This document shows, piece by piece, positions 58,572 through 64,000 of a stretch of 64,000 nt of DNA. Source of the DNA: Halomonas shengliensis (lineage in GTDB: Bacteria; Pseudomonadota; Gammaproteobacteria; Pseudomonadales; Halomonadaceae); NCBI RefSeq assembly GCF_900104135.1, contig NZ_FNIV01000013.1:1-64000 (forward strand), written 5' to 3'. Below the pieces are notes generated by a model. It was given only the letters and a program-made list of their open reading frames with translations, did not search any database and was not told the DNA's origin. Each line of letters opens with the position of its first letter. Positions within the stretch are counted from its first letter, which is position 1. Both the position numbers and the translations under genes were made by a program.

Positions 58572-59201
58572 TCAGAATGGAATCTCGTCGTCGAAGTCAT
58601 CGAAGCTGCCCGGGTCGGGCGCGCCGAAGTTGCCGCCCTGCTGGTTCCCCTGCTGCTGTCCGCCGCCCTGGGCGGGGCGCTGCGGAGGCTGCTGGGGCGG
58701 ACGCTGGGGGGCGCCGCCACCCTGCTGCTGACCGCCGAAGCCGCCCCCCTGGGGCTGGCCGCCATAGTTGCCCTGGGGCGGCGGGCCACCCTGGGGCTGA
58801 CCCCCATAGCCGCCCTGCTGGGGCTGGCCGCCGTAGCCGCCGCCCTGGAAGTCGCCACCGCCGCCACGGGAGTCGAGCATCTGCATGTCGTTGACCACGA
58901 TCTCGGTGGTGTAGCGGTCCTGGCCGTCCTGCCCCTGCCACTTGCGGGTCTGCAGGCGCCCCTCCACGTAGATCTTGCTGCCCTTCTTCAGGTACTGCTG
59001 GGCGATCTCGGCGGTCTTGTTGAACATCACCAGGCGATGCCATTCGGTGCGCTCCTGGCGCTGGCCGCTCTGGCGGTCCATCCAGGTGTCGGTGGTCGCC
59101 AGGTTGACGTTGGCCACGGCGGTACCGGAGGGCGTGAAGCGAACCTCGGGGTCCTGCCCCAGGTTGCCGATGAGGATGACCTTGTTGACGCCACGGGCCA
59201 T
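58572..59201 (-). CDS. ssb: Single-stranded DNA-binding protein
   Basis: A 209-residue SSB. The N-terminal OB fold (residues 1-110, [15 protein letters not shown]) is followed by a long linker of G-G-Q-P-Q and Q-G-G repeats and the acidic tip D-D-E-I-P-F that docks partner proteins (E. coli has DDDIPF). AAGGAG precedes the ATG. It lies downstream of the MFS gene on the same strand with 44 bp between, and no LexA box was seen. Confidence 0.97.
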   Translation of the reverse strand: MARGVNKVILIGNLGQDPEVRFTPSGTAVANVNLATTDTWMDRQSGQRQERTEWHRLVMFNKTAEIAQQYLKKGSKIYVEGRLQTRKWQGQDGQDRYTTEIVVNDMQMLDSRGGGGDFQGGGYGGQPQQGGYGGQPQGGPPPQGNYGGQPQGGGFGGQQQGGGAPQRPPQQPPQRPAQGGGQQQGNQQGGNFGAPDPGSFDDFDDEIPF

Positions 59202-59215
59202 GCGGGACTCCTTGT

Positions 59216-59251
59216 TGTCATGAATACGATGTCATGAACGCGTTGTCATGA
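59216..59251. repeat. Three TGTCATGA repeats at 14-bp period
   Basis: TGTCATGA occurs at 59216-59223, 59230-59237 and 59244-59251, exactly 14 bp apart, between the MFS stop and the ssb ribosome site. The core TCATGA is self-complementary. Confidence 0.75.
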
Positions 59252-60628
59252 CTGCTGCGTGTCGATCAGTCTCGCCAGCGCCTGCTCGTCGAGGCGCTGG
59301 CGGTCCACCTTGAGATAGGCCAGGCGCTCCTCGGGGACCACCAGCACGTCCTCCACCCCGGCCACCTCGGCGAACTTCGCCATCAGGGTCTCCAGGGCAT
59401 CATCGCCGTGATCCTCGTCCAGTGCCACCACCTCGCTGGCCAGGTGCGGCGGCGGGCGCATGCCCAGCATCACCACGAACCACGCCAGCGCCAGGATGGC
59501 GGCCCCCAGGAACACCGCGGAGAGGCCCCACTGCTGGGCCAGGGCCCCGCCCAGCACGCCGCCCAGGAAGGCGCCCAGGAACTGGCTGGTGGAGTAGACC
59601 CCCATGGCGGTGCCCTTGGCACCGGCCGGGGCCAGCTTGCTGAGCAGCGAGGGCAGCGTGGCCTCCAGCAGATTGAAGCCCACGAAGAACAGCCACAGCC
59701 AGGCCAGCAAGGCCCACAGCCCCGCGCCGAGCCACGCCAGGCCCAGCAGGCTGACCAGCATGGCGGCGATGGCCAGCAGCACCATCGCCTTCATCCGGCG
59801 GCGCTTCTCGGCGACCACCACCAGCGGCACCATGCCCAGGAAGGCCAGCGCCATCACCCCGAGGTAGGCCAGGCCGTGGCGCTCGGTGGCGATGCCGGCG
59901 TCGAGCAGCCGGAATGGCACCGCGACGAAGATCGCCATCAGCACCAGGTGGAGGGCGAAGATGGAGAGGTCCAGGCGCAGCAGCTCGGGGCGCCCCAGGA
60001 TGCGCCCCAGCTGGGCGCGGTCGATGCCCACGTCGCGGTGACGCAGGCGGCGCGGCGCGCGAGGCACCAGCTTCCACAGCACCGGCAGCCCCAGGGCGGC
60101 CAGGGCGGCGGTGAACCAGAACACCCCGGCAAGCCCGAAGGCCCCCGCCACCAGCGGGCCCAGCACCATGGCCACGGCGAAGGCCACGCCGATGGAGAGG
60201 CCGATGGTGGCCATGGCGGCGGTACGCACCTGCTCGCGGGTCTGGTCGGCGAGCAGTGCCATGATCGCCGCGGCCACCGCACCGCTGCCCTGCAGGCAGC
60301 GGCCGAGGATCACCCCGCCGATGCTGTCGGCGCTGGCGGCCACCACGCTGCCGAGCAGGAACAGCAGCAGCCCGGCGGCGATCACCGGCTTGCGCCCCAG
60401 GCGGTCGGAGAGCAGGCCGAAGGGGATCTGCAGCGCCGCCTGGGTCAGGCCGTAGATGCCCAGCGCCAGCCCCACCAGCAGCGGCGTGGCGCCGGCCAGG
60501 TCGTCGGCGTACAGCGCCAGCACCGGCAGCACCATGAACAGGCCCAGCATGCGGGTGGCGTAGAGACCGGCCAGGCCGGTGATGGCGCGCCGTTCGGCGG
60601 GGAGCAGCAGCCCGGAGAGCTTGCGCAT
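59246..60628 (-). CDS. MFS transporter, ssb/uvrA-linked family
   Basis: A 460-residue major facilitator with 12 helices and the loop motif [12 protein letters not shown] soluble C-terminal region of about 60 residues follows ([19 protein letters not shown]), of ferredoxin-like type. Genes of this kind stand between ssb and uvrA in Pseudomonas (PA4233 type). Substrate unknown. The ATG at 60628 lacks a good ribosome site. Confidence 0.9.
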   Translation of the reverse strand: MRKLSGLLLPAERRAITGLAGLYATRMLGLFMVLPVLALYADDLAGATPLLVGLALGIYGLTQAALQIPFGLLSDRLGRKPVIAAGLLLFLLGSVVAASADSIGGVILGRCLQGSGAVAAAIMALLADQTREQVRTAAMATIGLSIGVAFAVAMVLGPLVAGAFGLAGVFWFTAALAALGLPVLWKLVPRAPRRLRHRDVGIDRAQLGRILGRPELLRLDLSIFALHLVLMAIFVAVPFRLLDAGIATERHGLAYLGVMALAFLGMVPLVVVAEKRRRMKAMVLLAIAAMLVSLLGLAWLGAGLWALLAWLWLFFVGFNLLEATLPSLLSKLAPAGAKGTAMGVYSTSQFLGAFLGGVLGGALAQQWGLSAVFLGAAILALAWFVVMLGMRPPPHLASEVVALDEDHGDDALETLMAKFAEVAGVEDVLVVPEERLAYLKVDRQRLDEQALARLIDTQQS

Positions 60629-60731
60629 AGACGTAGCGGTTCTTCCCTGGAGGGGCGTCGTGCGCCCGGGAGTGGACCGCCTATTCTAGCGGCTCGCCAC
60701 CACCCAGGGAAAGCCGGCGCCGGGTCGCGCT

Positions 60732-60761
60732 TTGCCGGCGCCGGACGCCGGCTCGTATAAT
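60732..60761 (+). promoter_or_regulatory. Promoter of uvrA
   Basis: TTGCCG (60732-60737), 18-bp spacer, TATAAT (60756-60761), a consensus -10. No LexA box (CTGT-N8-ACAG) is seen, so SOS control is not supported. Confidence 0.75.
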
Positions 60762-60790
60762 GGCGCTTTTGCCGCGGCCACGAGGTGGGA

Positions 60791-63652
60791 ATGGACAGGA
60801 TTCTGGTCAGGGGTGCGCGCACCCATAACCTGAAGAACATCGACGTCGAGCTGCCCCGCGACAAGCTGATCGTGGTCACCGGGCTCTCCGGCTCGGGCAA
60901 GTCGTCGCTGGCCTTCGACACCCTCTACGCCGAGGGGCAGCGCCGCTACGTGGAGTCGCTCTCCACCTACGCCCGGCAGTTCCTGTCGATGATGGAGAAG
61001 CCCGACGTCGACCATATCGAGGGGCTCTCCCCGGCGATCTCCATCGAGCAGAAGTCCACCTCCCACAACCCGCGCTCCACCGTCGGCACCATCACCGAGA
61101 TCTATGACTACCTGCGCCTGCTGTTCGCCCGCGCCGGCACCCCGCGCTGCCCCGAGCACGGCGAGGATCTGGAGGCCCAGACCGTCTCCCAGATGGTGGA
61201 CCAGGTGCTGGCGCTGCCCGAGGGCAGCAAGCTGATGCTGCTGGCCCCGGTGGTCAAGGGGCGCAAGGGCGAGCACCTGCAGCTGCTCGCCGAGCTGCGC
61301 GCCCAGGGCTTCGTGCGCGCCATGGTCGACGGCCAGGTGCTGGAGCTCGACGACATCGCCCCGCTGGACAAGAACAGGAAGCACGACATCAGCGTGGTGG
61401 TGGACCGCATCAAGGTGCGCGAGGGGCTCCAGCAGCGCCTCGCCGAGTCCTTCGAGACCGCGCTGGGCCTTGCCGATGGCGTCGCCATGGTGCACTTCAT
61501 GGACGGCGAGCAGGAGGACATCGCCTTCTCGGCACGCTTCGCCTGCCCGGTATGCGGCTACTCCATCGCCGAGCTCGAGCCGCGCATGTTCTCCTTCAAC
61601 AACCCCGCCGGCGCCTGCCCGACCTGCGACGGCCTGGGGGTGCAGCAGGTGTTCGACCCCGACAAGCTGATCAGCCACCCCGAGCTGTCCCTGGCCGAGG
61701 GGGTGATCAAGGGCTGGGACCGGCGCAGCGTCTTCTACTTCAACCAGCTCAAGGCGGTGGCGGACCACTACCGCTTCACCCTGGAGACTCCCTGGAAGGA
61801 ACTCGCCCGCCACGAGCGCGAGGTCATCCTCCACGGCAGCGGCCACGACGACATCGCCTTCGACTACGTCAATGACCGCGGCCGCAAGGTGACCCGCGAG
61901 CACCCCTTCGAGGGGGTGCTGCCCAACCTCCAGCGCCGCTACCGCGAGACCGAATCCAGCATGGTGCGCGAAGAGCTGGCCCGCTACATCGCCGTGCAGC
62001 CCTGCCCGGCCTGCGCGGGGAGCCGGCTGCGCAAGGAGTCCCGCCACGTCTACATCGACGAGCACACCCTGCCGGAGATGGTACGCCTGCCCATCGGCGA
62101 CGCCTGGCGCTACTTCCAGGGCCTCGAGCTGCCCGGCCGGCGCGGCGAGATCGCGGTCAAGATCGTCAACGAGATCCATGCCCGCCTGGAGTTCCTGGTC
62201 AACGTCGGCCTCGACTACCTCAATCTGGAGCGCAGCGCCGAGACCCTCTCCGGCGGCGAGGCGCAGCGCATCCGCCTGGCCAGCCAGATCGGCGCCGGCC
62301 TGGTGGGGGTCATGTACATCCTCGACGAGCCCTCCATCGGCCTGCACCAGCGCGACAACGACCGCCTGCTCAAGACCCTGGAGCGGCTGCGCGACCTTGG
62401 CAACACCGTGATCGTGGTGGAGCACGACGAGGACGCCATCCGCGCCGCCGACCATGTGCTCGACATCGGTCCGGGGGCCGGCGTCCACGGCGGTCGCATC
62501 GTCGCCCAGGGCACCCCCCAGCAGGTCACCGACAACACGCAATCGCTCACCGGGCAGTACCTGGCCGGCACCCGGCGCATCGAGGTGCCGCCCTGGCGGA
62601 TCCCCGGCAACCCGGAGAAGGTGGTGCGCCTCACCGGCGCCCGCGGCAACAACCTGCAGGACGTCACCCTGGAGCTGCCGCTGGGGCTCTTCGTGTGCGT
62701 CACCGGGGTCTCCGGCTCCGGCAAGTCGACGCTGATCAACTCTACCCTGATGCCCATCGCCGCCCGCGAGCTCAACCACGCCACCAGCCTCACCCCCGCC
62801 GCCCATGACGGCATCGAGGGGCTCGAGCAACTGGACAAGGTGATCGACATCGACCAGAGCCCCATCGGGCGTACCCCGCGCTCCAACCCCGCCACCTACA
62901 CCGGCATCTTCACGCCCATCCGCGAGCTCTTCGCCGGCACCCAGGAGGCGCGCTCCCGGGGCTACAAGCCGGGGCGCTTCTCCTTCAACGTCAAGGGCGG
63001 GCGCTGCGAGGCGTGCCAGGGCGAGGGCATGATCAAGGTGGAGATGCACTTCCTGCCCGACATCTACGTGCCCTGCGACGTCTGCAAGGGCAAGCGCTAC
63101 AACCGCGAGACCCTGGAGATCGCCTACAAGGGCAAGAGCATCGACGAGGTGCTGCAGATGACCGTGGAGGAGGCGCTGGAGTTCTTCAGCCCGGTGCCGG
63201 CCATCGCCCGCCGCCTGCAGACCCTGCTCGACGTGGGACTCTCCTACATCCGCCTGGGCCAGAGCGCCACCACCCTCTCCGGCGGCGAGGCCCAACGGGT
63301 CAAGCTGGCCCGGGAGCTGGCCAAGCGCGACACCGGCCGCACCCTCTACATCCTCGACGAGCCCACCACCGGCCTGCACTTCGAGGATATCCGCCAGCTG
63401 CTCACGGTCCTGCACCGGCTGCGCGACCACGGCAATACCATCGTGGTGATCGAGCACAACCTGGACGTGATCAAGACCGCCGACTGGCTGATCGACCTGG
63501 GTCCCGAGGGCGGCGCGGGCGGCGGTCGCATCATCGCCGAGGGCACCCCGGAGCAGGTGGCCGGCAACGAGGTCTCACACACCGGACGCTTCCTCAAGCC
63601 GCTGCTGGAGCGGGCCAGGGAGCACTCTGGGAAGGCGAAGAGCACGGCGTAG
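60791..63652 (+). CDS. uvrA: Excinuclease ABC subunit A
   Basis: The damage-sensing ATPase of nucleotide excision repair. The 953-residue protein has two ABC-type ATPase modules (Walker [13 protein letters not shown] and [10 protein letters not shown], two L-S-G-G-E-A-Q signatures) and zinc-binding Cys pairs (C-P-V-C...C-P-T-C; C-E-A-C...C-D-V-C). The ATG at 60791 follows GAGGTGG. It is divergent from the MFS gene. With phrB it provides light-independent and light-dependent UV repair in one window. Confidence 0.97.
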   Translation: MDRILVRGARTHNLKNIDVELPRDKLIVVTGLSGSGKSSLAFDTLYAEGQRRYVESLSTYARQFLSMMEKPDVDHIEGLSPAISIEQKSTSHNPRSTVGTITEIYDYLRLLFARAGTPRCPEHGEDLEAQTVSQMVDQVLALPEGSKLMLLAPVVKGRKGEHLQLLAELRAQGFVRAMVDGQVLELDDIAPLDKNRKHDISVVVDRIKVREGLQQRLAESFETALGLADGVAMVHFMDGEQEDIAFSARFACPVCGYSIAELEPRMFSFNNPAGACPTCDGLGVQQVFDPDKLISHPELSLAEGVIKGWDRRSVFYFNQLKAVADHYRFTLETPWKELARHEREVILHGSGHDDIAFDYVNDRGRKVTREHPFEGVLPNLQRRYRETESSMVREELARYIAVQPCPACAGSRLRKESRHVYIDEHTLPEMVRLPIGDAWRYFQGLELPGRRGEIAVKIVNEIHARLEFLVNVGLDYLNLERSAETLSGGEAQRIRLASQIGAGLVGVMYILDEPSIGLHQRDNDRLLKTLERLRDLGNTVIVVEHDEDAIRAADHVLDIGPGAGVHGGRIVAQGTPQQVTDNTQSLTGQYLAGTRRIEVPPWRIPGNPEKVVRLTGARGNNLQDVTLELPLGLFVCVTGVSGSGKSTLINSTLMPIAARELNHATSLTPAAHDGIEGLEQLDKVIDIDQSPIGRTPRSNPATYTGIFTPIRELFAGTQEARSRGYKPGRFSFNVKGGRCEACQGEGMIKVEMHFLPDIYVPCDVCKGKRYNRETLEIAYKGKSIDEVLQMTVEEALEFFSPVPAIARRLQTLLDVGLSYIRLGQSATTLSGGEAQRVKLARELAKRDTGRTLYILDEPTTGLHFEDIRQLLTVLHRLRDHGNTIVVIEHNLDVIKTADWLIDLGPEGGAGGGRIIAEGTPEQVAGNEVSHTGRFLKPLLERAREHSGKAKSTA

Positions 63653-63661
63653 GAGACTGGC

Positions 63662-63723
63662 GCAAGGAGCAAGGAGCAAGGAGCAAGGAGCAAGGAGCAA
63701 GGAGCAAGGAGCAAGGAGCAAGG
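63662..63723. repeat. 7-bp tandem repeat (GCAAGGA)
   Basis: Eight perfect copies of GCAAGGA and a partial ninth, starting 10 bp after the uvrA stop. This is a potential slippage (VNTR) locus. Nothing else is recognised from 63724 to 63812. Confidence 0.92.
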
Positions 63724-63812
63724 CAGCATGCTCCGGCCATCTCGGCACCCCCATGGGGTTCCTTGCTACTTGAAACTGGCCGAAGGCCAGCCTTGCCACT
63801 TGCCGCTCAACG

Positions 63813-63847
63813 AAAAAAACCGGCCCCTTGCGGGAGCCGGTTTTTCT
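63813..63847 (-). terminator. Terminator of rplQ (bidirectional)
   Basis: Stem AAAAACCGGC/GCCGGTTTTT (63815-63824 with 63836-63845) with T-runs on both sides, about 35 nt after the rplQ stop; it ends the alpha ribosomal operon on the minus strand and may also stop uvrA transcripts. Confidence 0.9.
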
Positions 63848-63881
63848 TTACAGCGCTTGCCGAAGCCGGGCGCGACGAGGA

Positions 63882-64000
63882 TCACTCCTCGACGGCGTCC
63901 TCGGCCTCCTCGACGATCGGGCGATCGACGAGTTCGACGAAGGCCATGGGCGCGTTGTCGCCGGTGCGGAAGCCGCACTTGAGGATACGGACGTAACCGC
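63882..64000 (-). CDS. rplQ: 50S ribosomal protein L17, C-terminal part (partial)
   Basis: The last 39 residues, [20 protein letters not shown] then V-E-L-V-D-R, match the L17 C-terminus, followed by an acidic tail (E-E-A-E-D-A-V-E-E). The gene continues beyond the right edge; in gammaproteobacteria it follows rpoA as the last gene of the operon. Confidence 0.95.
   Translation of the reverse strand, partial: GYVRILKCGFRTGDNAPMAFVELVDRPIVEEAEDAVEE

Noticed and set aside
60700..60790. LexA (SOS) box upstream of uvrA
   Set aside because: No CTGT-N8-ACAG-like sequence is present in the promoter region; the promoter looks constitutive.
60686..63457. 923-codon open frame antisense to uvrA
   Set aside because: Shadow frame of uvrA, with low-complexity Leu/Val/Gly/His composition and no recognisable domains or ribosome site.
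63662..63723. CRISPR array
   Set aside because: Units are 7 bp with no spacers and no cas genes nearby; it is a simple tandem repeat.

Overview
The window is a stretch of a chromosome from a high-GC gammaproteobacterium, almost certainly a member of the Halomonadaceae (Halomonas and relatives). This rests on the 5' third of a 16S rRNA gene at the left edge, which reads like a halomonad from memory; on very acidic, GC-rich proteins; and on gene orders shared with Pseudomonas and Halomonas (ribF-ileS-lspA-fkpB-ispH followed by minor pilins; uvrA/MFS/ssb; rplU-rpmA-cgtA-proB). No database search was run. Most of the window is core genome.

Layout. 1-1187: 5' end of an rRNA operon on the minus strand, with two tandem sigma70 promoters and a boxA. 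1188-7200: pssA, then branched-chain amino acid synthesis (ilvC with divergent ilvY, and ilvIH). 7201-12750: clpB with a sigma32-type promoter, pgeF, rluD, and divergent bamD. 12847-16825: a membrane PAS-GGDEF diguanylate cyclase, nadE and a small PP0621-like protein. 16984-21967: a type IV pilus minor-pilin locus of clearly lower GC, with pilE, fimT, pilV, pilW, a 719-residue PilX-like protein and a detached pseudopilin, but no pilY1 or fimU as such. 22270-23490: a FadL-type porin gene interrupted by one in-frame amber codon. 23791-32155: ispH, fkpB, lspA, ileS, ribF, murJ and rpsT, with several REP-like elements in the gaps. 32354-36683: proB, cgtA, rpmA, rplU and divergent ispB, followed by tRNA-Pro(CGG).

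36954-43324 holds a universal stress protein, a DASS-family transporter, a TlpA-like thioredoxin protein with an Lgt-like membrane half, and rapA. 44311-52970 is a tight nine-gene plus-strand block: flavoprotein, MerR regulator, photolyase, NTF2-like protein, SDR, second flavoprotein, DUF1365, CFA-type methyltransferase and DUF2878. In other bacteria genes like these respond to light or singlet oxygen and repair DNA or remodel membrane lipids. Its divergent promoter region carries two T-N-TACA half-sites spaced by exactly 11 bp, the arrangement described for CarH-type MerR operators. The encoded regulator, however, appears to have lost the histidine that ligates cobalamin. This block is the most interesting system in the window.

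52935-64000: a PAS-GGDEF-EAL protein, fabA-fabB, a PlsC-like acyltransferase with an RmlD-like partner, ssb, an MFS transporter, uvrA, a 7-bp tandem repeat, and the 3' end of rplQ at the right edge. Lipid functions are frequent here (pssA, fabAB, plsC, the CFA-type block, the FadL relic), but no single pathway ties the window together.
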